A stretch of DNA of 64,000 nucleotides from Diphasiastrum complanatum (GCA_029204225.1 CM055095.1:47194510-47258509); one strand, 5' to 3'. Numbered from the stretch's first letter, positions 1 through 10,966 are shown. Notes: generated by a model not told the origin, from the sequence alone. Numbers and translations: made by a program.

Positions 1-1410
1 TATTCTTGGTCTTTATTGATCCCAAAACAAGAAACTCTCTCATTAGTTGACAGATTCCTGAATTTTCAACTAAAAGTGAAAGGAACTGTGACACCTTAAA
101 AATGTAACTGATTTCAACTCAGTAAGGTCATTCACTTTACAAGTGATTTCTGTTTGATCAATAACCAATGAATTTGAACAAATTCACAACATTCATGGTT
201 ATTTCAAATTTTTACGTAAATTGAGATTTTTAAATTCCGTTTGATATGGACCTAAACTGTGAAAATCAATCTATGGTAGTTTCACAGTTACCATCACATT
301 TCAAAAAAAATTCGAAACATCCGGAATGCATCAATATGACATGCAGTGATTTCTAAAAATAGATCAATTTTTTATGTAAATTGCAAATCAGCTTTTTGAA
401 CTAGAATTGTCAAAAATAGCTTCATAATGAAAATTTCTCTGATCAATCTTTTAAACACCCATGTACCATGCATCCAAACATGCATATAGGTCTATCCATA
501 CATTTCAACAACAGAAGAGCACTACACTAAGTTGCATGCATGCATGCATCAGAACAATTCAGAAAATTTTCAAATTTTAGTTCAAAATTTTTCAAACTTC
601 CGATAGCCATAACTTTCTCTACAGGACACCAAATTGGTCGTTGTAAAGCATATTACATAGGGAGATAGGTCTACAAGACACTTGTCATGTCACCTTGCCA
701 CCTAGGCTTCACATGTGTGAACCGTAACTGATCTGGATTCAAACAGGAGGGCGCACTTCTACAAGGTGATTTCATCATAAATCCATTTCCAACCCAATAA
801 GCATCCAATTAGAGGTTACAATCACTCTACTAAGGTTCATTAGAGAGGCATAAAGGCTTCTATCAATTCCATCAAGCAATCATAGGCTCAGATCATGCAA
901 AAAATACATTTTTGGACTCCTTCAACAAGCAAAACTTCAACATAATGGTGCCTAAGTCCCGCACAACCAAATTGGATGCATGCTGGCTCAAAACAGAGGC
1001 AATCCATCATATCTTTAAGTTTGTAATGAGATTCAATAGGTTTAGACCACCATTTGATAGGTATTCATGCTCAAAAGTCCCAAAAAAAATACACTATTCT
1101 TTGACTTTTTGAGACCCTTAACGGTGTCTCCCAATCCTCAACAAAGTTCATCAAAGACTTAGAAAAGCTTCGTTACCCTCTGAAAACGTGCATTCAAAGT
1201 ATTGGCCATGAATTTTATAAAAAAAAAATGGACCCCAAAATTAGTACAAAAACCATTAAAAAAAACCATGTCTTTTACTAATTTTAACCAAAATTTGTGG
1301 ATCCAATTCACAATTAAGTGCAATCAGACCCAAATCCATGTAAATCAATTACATGCAAGCACCTTATTTCAGTCAACTACAGTTCTTATAGACTATTTGT
1401 AGTCCAAAAA
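1..1410. other. no recognisable gene
   Basis: I see no open frame with family resemblance on either strand. The stretch is AT-rich and has a short GCAT tandem run near 533-548. Its style, with short phrases about twenty bases long also typical of retrotransposon leaders around 600-660, suggests decayed transposon sequence, but I cannot assign it. Confidence 0.5.
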
Positions 1411-2250
1411 TGTCGGAGAAAATTTGTTTTTCTCTCGGTGCGTGCACTACTGGTGACTTAGTAGGCAAACACAAGAACATAATTATTTTAAAGCTTTTAA
1501 TGCATGGTGATAGCGGAAGTGATGAGCAGACAACTAGACAAATCAATCAGATGGCTAGACAGAACATAGAATATCATTGCAGTATTGACACAAATCTGAA
1601 CGTAGAAGACAAAGTTGTAATCAGATTAAGTATAACAAAATATACAAGTCAATAATGCAAGTGAGGACAAGACAATAGCGGGCAAAACTGCGTACTCACA
1701 AAGCTAACTACAATTTGTAAAGGTTATGAACTTATTACTAACAATCTGTTTGAAAGAAGGAATCAATGCGTGAAAGCATCTACAATGTTTGTCTCACATG
1801 TTACGAAAATCAGGCTTACTGATTTCGCTTATCTTGCTTGTTTGCTTATACCTGAATACCAAGATGGTATTAACTATATACATAAATTTTACAGGTGTGC
1901 AGATGAAGAAGGTATAAAAGTGGTTGTGTCGTTTGTAGGAGATCGTGGGTGGCTGTTGTTGTTGTCAAATTTGATCGCATAGTGCATAGAACGAGCATGA
2001 AGAGACTGCGACATCGGGCTTCGCCAAAAATAACGTTGCATTTTTCACCTATTCAAGTTTACTTGTAAATATGCAGGCGATGCAACAATCGTATTTTTTG
2101 CTTGTCATAAATTTTGAGTAAAAATACAGACTGTTGCAATTGTCGTCTTTTTCGCCTGTCTTATTTTACATGTAAATATGCAGACTGTGGGACATGCAGC
2201 AGCATGAATGGAGGCAGATTAACATAGGATTTAGGAGAGTAGATCCAACA
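1411..2250 (-). repeat. probable Copia 3' LTR
   Basis: On the minus strand this begins TGTTGGATC immediately after a purine-rich tract, as a 3' LTR does, and could end ...CTCCGACA at 1411. The start is well supported by the adjacent polypurine tract and by the Copia RNase H ending just upstream. The other end is inferred only from a terminal ACA, because no second LTR copy lies in the window for comparison. Confidence 0.45.
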
Positions 2251-2262
2251 CCCCCTCTTAAT
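2251..2262 (-). other. polypurine tract (plus-strand primer)
   Basis: The minus strand reads TTAAGAGGGGG directly before TGTTGG, the standard arrangement of a polypurine tract and LTR start in Copia elements. It lies within the last codons and stop region of the RNase H frame. Confidence 0.6.
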
Positions 2263-3572
2263 CTGGATCTGTGAATGCCTTGATCTTCAAACTAAGCAAT
2301 GCACAAAACTTGTTGTGTGCATTAACACTTAATGCCTTTGTAAATATATTTGCAACCATGTCCTGCGTTCTACAGTACGTCAAGCTTATCTCCTTGTTGA
2401 GAACTTTGCCCATGATATAGTGATATCGGATCTCAATGTGCTTACTCCTAGAGTGAAATCTAGGGTTGGTCGATAAGCCAATAGCACTCTGATTATCATA
2501 GAATATGATAGTAGGGCTGTACTGATTCAAACTAATGTCTGACAGTAAATTTCTCAACCAAAACGTTTCTTTTATAGATTGAGAAACAGCAATGTATTTT
2601 GCTTCTGTAGATGAAAGAGCGATAGAGGTTTGCTTGCGATTGTTCCATGAGATAGGACTGTCGTTGAAGAAGAATGTAAATCCAGATGTGGACTTGCGAT
2701 TGTCTACATCTCCTCTCCAACTTGCATCAAAAATATCCACTGAGCTTATGAAGATTGTCGTTATTGACTTCTCCATAGCAAATGCACTGGTTCATGGTAG
2801 CGCGAATATACCTCATGACTCTTATGAGAGCCTTCCAATAAGTAATGCCAAGATTAGCCATAAATTGGCTGAGTGAGCTTACTGCAAAAGAGATGTCTAG
2901 TCTTGTATAGACCATTGCGTACATGAGAGATCCGAGTATCGATCGATAAGGATACTCTCTCATATGCTCCTCTTCCTGCTTGGTCTGGGGACATTGGTCC
3001 TTTGACAAACGCAAGTCTAGATCCATTGGTAAGTGAGCTAATTTACAATTCATTAGATTGTATCTATCAAAAACATTGTGAAGATACCTTTGCTGAATGA
3101 TATAGATCAGTTGTCTCACTCTGTCTCTGTGGATCTGTATGCCTAGACAGAAGTGAGCTTCGCTTAGATCAGTCATGTCGAACTCAGAAAACATCATCTT
3201 TTTAGAATCCTTGACCAAATTGGTATTGTTGCTGAGAAGCAATGTATCATCCACGTATAGAGTGATGATAATGAAGGATTGTTGCACCGACTTGGAATAG
3301 ACGTTGCAATCAACAGTGCTTGGTTGGAAACCTTGTTCGATGAGGAATGTGTTGAACCTTTGAAACCAAGCTCTAGTAGACTGTTTCAAGCCGTAGAGTG
3401 CCTTATGGAGTTTATAGACATGATTTTTCATACTTTCCAGAATGCATCCTTCGGGCTGGATCATGTAGATGTCTTCTTGTATAACTCCATTCAGATAAGC
3501 TATTTGTACATCAAATTGATGCACTTTGAGGTCGGCAGCTGCAGCATATAATAAAAGGACTCGTAATGTCAC
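2258..3572 (-). pseudogene. Copia pol fragment: reverse transcriptase + RNase H
   Basis: A 298-residue frame (3623 to 2727) followed by a 172-residue frame (2776 to 2258) gives a near-complete C-terminal Copia polyprotein. RT shows the HQFDVQIAYLNG block, LYGLKQS, the catalytic YVDD within LYVDDTLLLS, and an FCLGIQIHRD-like stretch. RNase H shows DWRGDVDNRKSTSGF-like residues (here SWRGDVDNRKST), SSTEAKYIAVSQ, DNQSAIGLS and the SKHIEIRYH / IFTKAL ending. The two frames overlap near 2750, so one frameshift separates the fingers-palm region from RNase H. Gag, protease and integrase are missing: at 3561-3572 the frame runs instead into sequence encoding a DNA methyltransferase. It is non-autonomous and inactive as it stands. 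Confidence 0.9.
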
Positions 3573-4901
3573 TACCGCTAAATAGATCCACAACCCAATC
3601 AGTTGGATGAGAAAAAATATCAATTAAATGATTAATTAATTGTTGTGGCTTTTGGTAGGGACAAGCCACGGAACCCGTCATTGGATTCTTTTGTTTCTTG
3701 GTCATGGCTGGATACTGGAAGAAGTTTCCAAAACTTGTCAATCCAGAAGTGTTGTAATGAAGCATCGAACGTTTGTCATCCAAAGAATAATAACCGATGG
3801 TTATGTATTCTATTTCACTAGCTTTAAAATAAAAAATTTAAAATATAATTATGAATTAAAATACGAATCAATAATTAAGGAACTTAAAAACTTACCACAC
3901 AACATTTTCTATTTCCACATTATAGAAAGTTAGTGGAGCTTTCTATATTGAAGTTGACTGCCAAGAAGAATGAAAAATAACAACTCTCCAAGCTGGAAAA
4001 GTTGTGACTTTGAGAAAATCTTGCATGAAACTATGGATTTTAGTGAATTTGAAGGGGAAATCTTCATTTAATGATTCCTTCATCTGAAATCCATATGGTA
4101 TATCGGCAATGCAGAGTGTATAAGGCTTTTTTTTTTAATTTTGAAATTTTTCTATAATCGTCCTCCTCAACTGAGTAAAAGCATGGTTGATCATCGACAC
4201 TTTTGGGAAGGTAGGTCTCTAATGGATCCTCCTCCGCAATGGTCTCACCCCGTGCTAATCTCTCTGTGTCTCTTTTTTCTGCTTTTGCCTTTGAAATATG
4301 TCTCTTGAATTGCTTTGGAAGGACTTTGTTTTTCTTATATTCGGGAGACTGAAAAAGAAAAAGCTATGCTTAGCATGGGAGACATAAAATATAAAATAGA
4401 ATAGGAGACTTAAAGTATCAAAAAGAAATAATTCAATAAAGAAAAAACTATGTTTAGCATAGGAGACATAAAATATAAAAAATAAACAATTAATAAGCAC
4501 CTATGCTAAGCATGGGTGAAATAAATACCATGTCTCTAAACAAAATCAGAAATGGACTCAAAGATTCATTTCGGCTGCTCAGAGGATAAAGCCTCTGGCA
4601 CTCTTCGAAATCTTGACAATTTAATCCTGTCACAAAGGCTTCTTGAACTTTCATAAATAATTTATGCCTGCATTTAAAAAGTATAATTGTTAAAAATCCA
4701 ACAAAATCATGAAAATCACTTTATTACAAAAAGTAACATAAAAATAAATATTTAGATTATGACTATTACCTTTGAAATTCTTTTCTCATTTCTGCCAAAG
4801 AAATTTGACCATTGGCAACTCTAGAAAGAACACTTATTATTAGCTCTGAAGAGCTAATCCCTTGCATCTTGAACTTGATCCATGGGCTGAATTGGTCTTT
4901 G
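3568..4901 (-). pseudogene. truncated beta-class DNA methyltransferase (N6/N4-type) gene with introns
   Basis: Four minus-strand segments join in phase by GT-AG splicing: 4901-4770 (start tentative), 4667-4529, 4348-3896 and 3817-3568. The introns are 4769-4668, 4528-4349 (acceptor after CTTTTTCTTTTTCAG) and 3895-3818 (donor GTAAGT). The third exon encodes ADIPYGF (4090-4104), matching the catalytic DPPY motif IV. The last encodes KNPMTGSVACPYQKPQQLI and then DWVVDLFSGS (3571-3588), matching motif X/I, the SAM-binding DxFxGSG loop. Catalytic motif before SAM motif is the permuted beta order of PF01555-like DNA methylases, unlike the DPPW of MT-A70 proteins. Defects: a 10-A run (about 4127-4136) is one base out of frame, there is an in-frame TAG near 3935, and the SAM loop is cut after SGS where Copia pol begins. 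A lysine/glutamate-rich linker precedes motif IV. Base specificity cannot be told from sequence. Confidence 0.72.
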
Positions 4902-4952
4902 CTGGTTCAAAAGGTGTGAAGATCAACCAATGAGCTTGATGTTGATCCGAGA

Positions 4953-5429
4953 TCACCATATCCATGATAGTGCTTCTTTGATGTTGACATCTTTGATGAA
5001 CTTGAGAGCTTTGCACCATCCTAGCACCTCCAAAATTGATTCCTTCCAAATTTTATGTAGATGCTTGACCTTGAGGCTTGCTCGTTCTTCATGTGCATGC
5101 TCCTCCATGAGGAAAGAAAGATTTCTTCTTGACTTATTAGGATCACAAAGATCCAACATCATGTTACCACGATCTAGAGAGTTAGACTCATCCAAATTGG
5201 CAAGACTATGCATGCTATAATAACAAAGTGTTTGCATCATATCTTCATGCTTGTTTACCATGCTAATCTCAGAGCCAATGAGGCTAAATACTTCATTATG
5301 GAGATAAGTGTCTTTAGAAGATGATTCACTTACTCTCATAAAGAGTTTATGATTTGTCTCAATACTTAAAAAAATGGATTGGTCTTCTTTTTGTAGCATC
5401 TTGAGGAAAAATATTCTTCCTTGCCACAA
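4953..5429 (-). pseudogene. unrecognised ORF of an LTR-like element
   Basis: This 158-residue frame lies about 55 bases downstream of the putative LTR end at 5485. I recognise no domain. A short stretch, SSSKDTYLHNEVFSL, resembles SNEDTYILKKVFSL in the ORF at 41824-42534, which follows a Copia gag; both are followed by a charged segment. This suggests a shared transposon-borne ORF of unknown role. Some of it also reads in a second frame (5049 to 4840). The frame ends close to where the methyltransferase exons begin. Confidence 0.35.
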
Positions 5430-5484
5430 AGGTTGCAGTTAAGATCCTTACTTGCCTTCAATATGATGCCACCTATTGATGCCA

Positions 5485-6720
5485 TGTGAATAAAAACTTG
5501 TGATATGATTCTACAAATGTAATTTGTGACTCTCAAGAGACTAGATTTGAGCGCACAAATCTAAGAATCAATCTTCACACTAATGATTAGTCACTTGGAA
5601 ACTTTGCTTTGATCACTAAGAAAAAAGCACACAATCTTTGAATCAAATCACAAAAGAAATCAGATCCAAACACTCCTATTGGATTCAACAAATACCAATG
5701 ACTCTTTCTTTTGAGAGTTGAAATGGATATGAAAAGATTTGACCCCTAGATTTTCCTGTTCACTTCACTAGTTCTCTCAACACTTCAGATTCTTGAACAA
5801 AAGATGGATTTTGTTTCAAAACACATAAAAATCAAACTTAATCACTTCTTTTGGACTCACTCTTGACCCAAATAATCTCACTCTTGAGATTTAGAATGAA
5901 TTTGATTTGATTTGACAACATACTTACTATACCACCAATTTTCACAAAACATAGGATCTACACTAGATCACTCAAAGTTGACAAGTACATTTGATTCAAG
6001 CACATAAAATTAAGATCCAATCACCCCTTTTGGAATCCCCAAAGAATATCACTCTTGAGATTTGGAATGGATTTGTAATAGTTTGATGACAACCTATGTC
6101 AAGAATTTTTCACCAAGCTTTAAAAATCAGACACAGAGAAATTCACAAAGATCCCAACCATGAATGAACACTCAAATATGGACTCCTCCTTGTTCTAGAC
6201 ATCCAATGGGATCACAACTTGACTCTCACACTCTCAGAAAGAAAGTTGAATACAACTAATCAGAGTTTCATACATACTATGTCAATTTTTGCTCAATAAA
6301 TTGAATTCATTCACCCTATTGGATTCCACCAATGACTCTACCTTTTAAGAGTTGGAATGAAATTCAAAATCAAAAGTTGTGATACTTCTTTCTCACTAAG
6401 ATATTGTGCTTCAAAGAGCTAATTCCACTTAGAAAGATTTGATCACCTAGGAGAAGACAAATTCTCCACCAATAACAACACAAAATGAGCTTCTAGATCT
6501 TGCCCTCTACAAAGGAAGAAACTCTTTCAAGCCTAGCAATCACTCAGACAAATTGAGTAGGGTTGAACAATGTGACTTGGATCTCAATCTCTTTTCTAGA
6601 ACTCTCAATTAAAGCCAATCTATGTCAAATTCTACAAAAGATTTGCATAGATGCTATATATGCACTAGAAACTCCCAAAGGTTTCACTTGGAAGACATAT
6701 CCAAAGATGTTTTCTAGCAA
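5485..6720 (-). repeat. LTR-like sequence with internal repeats
   Basis: On the minus strand the segment would start TGCTAGAAAAC at 6720, breaking into a Gypsy RT frame, and end ...TTCACA at 5485, followed by TGGCATCAATAGG, which resembles a primer-binding site. It contains four degenerate copies of a block (about 5676-5745, 5850-5925, 6020-6100, 6312-6380) built as CACCCCTTTTGGAATCC, then CTCTTGAGAGTTGGAATG. No matching second LTR is in the window, so both ends are inferred. Confidence 0.4.
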
Positions 6721-6728
6721 ATTGATGC

Positions 6729-7646
6729 TTATAAATCTGCATCCATCAACTTTTGCAACTCCTGCTTGATCAGCTCAGTATAATTCGGGTTGCAGCGGTA
6801 ATAACGGCTTACCTTGGGGACTGTTCCATCCACCAAGGGTATGGTGTGTTGGACTACTGTTGGTGGAATGCCCTTAAGGTCACTATAACTCCATGCAAAA
6901 TAGTCTTTATATTCTACCAACAACGATCGTAGTCTCTTGAACTATGTGGGTGTTAACTGCTCTCCCACATGCACTATCTTTTCTTCTTCTCTTGGCTCGG
7001 CAAGGTTCATTGGCTATGTTCGTGCAGGTCCCTCAAAGACTTCTTCTGCTGGTGCTTGACTTTGATCAGGTTCTCTCTGGGCTTGTGACATCATAATTAC
7101 CACGTCATCCAAGGTATAGTTCTTGAAAGTCTCAGGCATCTCGTGAACTGGCGCTCGTCGAGATTCCTCTTTCAGCATATTGATCTTAGCTTGATTGGTC
7201 ATTTTTTTATTTTCTCTCACTTGTGTAGAAGATGACGCTGTATCTGAGTCCAACTTGATTGACTTCAAGGACTCCAATACTTTCTTTTTGCTCTTTTTTG
7301 TCATCTTGGTGGATTTGTCCTTGCTATCCTTCATCGGGACTGCCGTGACATTTGCCTCATGGTTGCGAATATCCACATCCACTGTAGCTATCGCCTCATC
7401 GGGTAGATCACTCCAATGCATCGCCTAGTTGTAGCGCTGCTTCAAGTGATTCTTCTTATTCGCAGGTGCCTTGGGTGGATCGATCCTTGAGACCTTCACC
7501 ATAGCACACTTTTGCGGTGGGTGAGCTGGTACTTTCCTGATTCCATAACGATCTGGGTCCATGTGGTATAAGACTTGTTCATCAGTCAGCTCAATCTCTT
7601 TATTATAAGTTAGAGCATGCTGCCAAGGGACCAAATCATCGTCCAC
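6729..7646 (-). pseudogene. Gypsy pol: protease-RT linker and start of reverse transcriptase
   Basis: The minus-strand frames 7646-7425 and 7421-7014 form a charged linker rich in lysine and serine. The frame 6923-6729 gives YKDYFAWSYSDLKGI and then IPLVDGTVPK and NPNYTELIKQELQKLMDADL, the standard opening of plant Gypsy RT (pattern FAWSYxDLxGIxP ... HxIPL ... NPxY). The catalytic palm is missing because the sequence stops at 6729. Confidence 0.8.
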
Positions 7647-8290
7647 TGGTAGGTTCCGCTGACAGCCATGCTACGTTTATCATATTCACCCCAAATGTGA
7701 TGAGTGTGTCCATAGTGTAACACTTGGGTAAAGATGTACTAGGTTCTGGATCTGATTCATATTGACACGTCTGGCAATCGATAGTTGCTAATGCATCCGC
7801 CCATATCATGTCATCCGTCTCTGAATGATTGTGACCCCCCTTGGCTGCCCTTGGACGATCAATCGTGTGATCTATCGTGGATGATCCGTCATCAGCTTTG
7901 GGTGCAATAGGTTTCACCGCCCATGTGGTTGGATCAACCTTTACAGCCTGCTCTCTATTCTCGAAGGTAAGTTTCCATGTACCCCAGTTGTGTACTACTT
8001 GCGCAGTCCTCAACCATGGTCTTCCCAGGAAAACACGGTATGCAGATGGAGATTCAGGTATATCCATGACTACAAAAGTAATCACAAACTGCATGCCTGC
8101 TATCTTTACAGAGATATCGGCAACCACACCTTTTGGTTTCACACAGGATTGATCCGCTAGCTTGATGGTGAATCTTGTTGGCTTCAATCCTTGTAAACCC
8201 GTACAAAGTAATGGAGATCAAATTGACACCCGATCCTCCATCTACCGTTGCCGCTTCGTTCTCATATCTCTTGTGTTTGATTGGCAAAGT
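7636..8290 (-). pseudogene. Gypsy aspartic protease region
   Basis: Two overlapping frames carry a retropepsin-like domain. The catalytic-type motif reads VDGGSGVNLIS (8287-8054 frame), with DGG where active enzymes have D-S/T-G. It continues in the 8187-7636 frame as KLADQSCVKPKGVV, then VVMDIPESPSAYRVFLGRPW, the flap/second-half pattern of plant Gypsy proteases. The domain is split by a frameshift near 8150. The same product in copy B is split between 16740-16860 (plus) and 17840-17690 (minus). Confidence 0.8.
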
Positions 8291-8810
8291 GATGTTGTGT
8301 TCCTCACTTTCTCATGCTGCTCCGATGTGGAGGACGTTACTTGTTTCTTCATAGTCCGTACAATATATAGGCTCAAACACTACTGGATCCTCATCCACTT
8401 TGGCCCATTCAGCTAGAAGGATTTTTGCTTGTGGTGCAATCCACAGTAGTTCTCCGAGTAGTAAACTAGCACGGCTTGACAGTAAAAGTGCGAGCCTTTC
8501 AGTGCGTGGTTCCTCGGGCTCCACCATGTGAAAAGGTAGTTCATGTTCGTGCAACCGATCATTCTGATTAGTGCGTAGTGGTGAGCTTGTTTGCGGTTCC
8601 GTTCGACGCCAACTAGAGATTCCACTGGATTATCTCTTTCTTGCTCTTTTTCCTCCGCTTGTGCTTTCTATACCCAGTGCCTTATTTTCTGGTACTGTCT
8701 TCTTTCTTCCCTCACATTCAAATATGGCGCTGAAGTTGAGGGATGGTCATCAGTGACCGATGGTGGTAGTGAGGGAGCCACTTCCTTCCTCTTCTGTGCT
8801 CGCGTAACAG

Positions 8811-9551
8811 CTAACACAAGAGCGTGGAATGGTCGTCCTTCCGATGGCATCCCTGCTGGAACTGCTGGTTGTTGTATGGCAATGAGGTTAAGAGGTGCAT
8901 TGGTTCCAACTTTAAATGGACAATTCTTGTAACAGTGTCCATAACCGCATTCTTGGCAGAAGAATGTATATTGTTCCTTGTAGGGACATTCTGCAATTCT
9001 GTGTTATTCGCCGCATCTATAGCAGCCGTAGTTTCTTCCGCCTTGTCGCTGAGTTTGAGCTGCATAGGCCGCAACATATTCATTTATGGTAGGATTCATA
9101 AATGGTTCATCTGGTCCGTACCATTGCTACTACTCAGGTTTAGGTGGCATTTGCATCTCTGGTTCTGCTGCTGTCAGGTTTACATGGGCCACTTGTTGAT
9201 TGGCTGGCCCTAGTAGAGCAGGTAAGGCCATACGCTGTGGGTGATTTGGTGTGCCATACCTTGGTGCCGCGTTGGGTGCCCCTTGATGGTAAGGATAGGA
9301 AGTCTGATAAGCACTTCTCTTCTGTTGAACAATCTGGGGGTTGAATGGGCAAATGTCGTATCGTGCGATGTTGCATTGCACAGATGGTAGAATCTATGTG
9401 TCAATCTCAGATTTTGCTTTAGGACCGGACACTCGTTCGCTGTATGGTTTTGCGTGCACTCTGAACACCATACATTTTTTCGTCTTGGATACTGCAGCTG
9501 GTTTGGTTCTTTACCATTGGAATTGAAAATTTGCTGTCTGCGAGGATTCAC
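8811..9551 (-). pseudogene. Gypsy gag C-terminal region with zinc knuckles
   Basis: The frames 9551-9210, 9381-9130 and 9083-8811 together give the C-terminal gag also present in copy B. A first cysteine block reads VWCSECTQNHTANECPVLK, then HLCNATSH, a proline-rich spacer (YHQGAPNAAPRYG), a CYRCGE...HRIAECP knuckle (about 9040-9000, with an in-frame TAA) and an ECGYGHCYKNCP knuckle (about 8990-8935). The two knuckles approximate the CCHC nucleocapsid pattern that binds retrotransposon RNA. Two frameshifts and a stop make it non-functional. Confidence 0.8.
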
Positions 9552-10130
9552 TAGTACTTTTCTGTCTTTTTTTCACTGAGAACTCTTGCACAGGCACTTA
9601 GACATCAAAATAACTCTCGCAAGCTTCTCTGTGTCCTGGTCTCACTGAGATGGAACTTCAGAGGGCTCTGCAAGAGTTCTTATGAAGATTTAAATTTTTT
9701 TGGATTTTTTCAAGGGTTTTTTGAATTTTTTATGATTTTTCTCTGATTTTTACAATCTGCTTGGAACTAACTCTCGCAGGCTTCTATGTCGGTCTGGGAC
9801 ATTACCTTGGAGCTGTTGCCAGTCATGCAAGGGTTAATTCTCACTTATTCTAGAGATATAAAAATCTGATGAGATTTTAGACTCTTTTTTCCTCCAAAAT
9901 ACAGATTGGTGTGTTTTTTTGGATTTTTTGGCTGGTTGGTTTGGGTTTCAAGCTCTTAGAGGCTGTTTAGGGCCTCCTCTACCCTCTCACACTCCTCCGC
10001 TAGCTGTGAACAGTCCAAACACAAAAAAAATACAGAAAACTAACTCTAAACACCCAAAAATCTACCTAAAACTACTCTAAAAAACAAAAAAATAGTTAAA
10101 ATACAGCTAAACTAGTTAGTGGAAACCTAT

Positions 10131-10147
10131 CTCTGGCAACGGCGCCA
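10131..10147 (-). other. primer-binding site, Asp-tRNA type
   Basis: The minus strand reads TGGCGCCGTTGCCAGAG one base beyond the LTR end. It is nearly complementary to the acceptor end of plant tRNA-Asp, the primer used by several plant Gypsy lineages. Confidence 0.75.
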
Positions 10148-10148
10148 C

Positions 10149-10966
10149 TGTAGGGTCGAAGATCTTGCGTAGTATAGCCCTCCTGCCTATCAACAAGGGT
10201 TAGATCACTGGATAGGTACCTAACTATGCATAGATGCTATTTTTAGTTAGTTTCCTACTTTCTCCCTTAACTCTACTCACCACTAACACTACTCTCCCTT
10301 AACTCTACTCCTCTACACTAACACTCATCATGATTGTAGGTGAAAGGAAGGGGATGATTAGAAAAGATGGAGGGAAAAGAAGACAGAAGAGAGAGATAGA
10401 GAGAGGGTGGAGGTTAGCTCAAATGCACATTATACTTGCTAAAGGAGAAACATAAACTATTGAACCAAAAAGCATGAACTTGAAAGCAATAGAAAACAAC
10501 AAGAGCAATAGCAAGCATTGAATTGCAAATGAGGATGCTTCTCTTCCAAAATTGGTAGAGTTTCCTCCTTCTCATTAAGCATGAAAATAGTGTACAAATG
10601 GTGTCTTTTTATAAAAATGGGGAAGGCCCTTGCCCCTCAATCCTATTGGCTAATATTCACAATGATCATATCCATTCATCTTGGACCCATCTTGATCGAA
10701 GGGTCCACAAAAAGTACATTGGTAATCACAAGATTCATGTGAGTCCCAATTTGGACCCAACTCTAAAAAGTAATCTATAAGTTTAAAAATGACTTTGGGC
10801 CTCTAGTTTTATTTTGATTCCAAGGCCCAAGTCAAGTTTATTTATTTACAGCTTTACTTGCGTGCTCATTGGGCCATGGGCTTACGCGCGCAGGATGCCA
10901 TGCCCTCGCGACACATTTTAGTGAATGATTATATTTATTTACACTATGTTGGGAATACCCCCAACA
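10149..10966 (-). repeat. Gypsy copy A 5' LTR (818 bp)
   Basis: It starts TGTTGGGGG on the minus strand and ends CCCTACA. It aligns with the plus-strand LTR at 12299-13138, most clearly around GGGGCAAGGGCCTTCCCC followed by a TATAAAAAG-like box and ACCATTTGTAC. The first 23 bases contain a 7-base inverted repeat (TGTTGGG...CCCAACA). The TATA-like TTTTTATAAAAAGAC (about 10606-10620) probably marks the LTR promoter. Confidence 0.8.

Larger units (their letters stand above)
6729..10966 (-). mobile_element. Ty3/Gypsy element, copy A (5' half, truncated in RT)
   Basis: Reading the minus strand: LTR 10966-10149, Asp-tRNA-type primer site 10147-10131, about 600 bases of leader, gag zinc-knuckle region, aspartic protease, linker, and the first 60 residues of RT ending at 6729, where an unrelated LTR-like sequence begins. 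Many stops and frameshifts interrupt it. The N-terminal gag that copy B retains (14.7-15.3 kb) is absent, so this copy also has an internal deletion. It shares LTR, gag and protease sequence with copy B at 12299-16860, in opposite orientation. Confidence 0.85.

Noticed and set aside
1410-1655. 81-residue plus frame as a host gene
   Set aside because: It lies in the putative Copia 3' LTR, antisense, with no domain resemblance.
4255-4500. Phe-rich 81-residue minus frame that could be a membrane protein
   Set aside because: It lies across an intron and out of frame of the third methyltransferase exon; the hydrophobicity comes from T-rich intron sequence.
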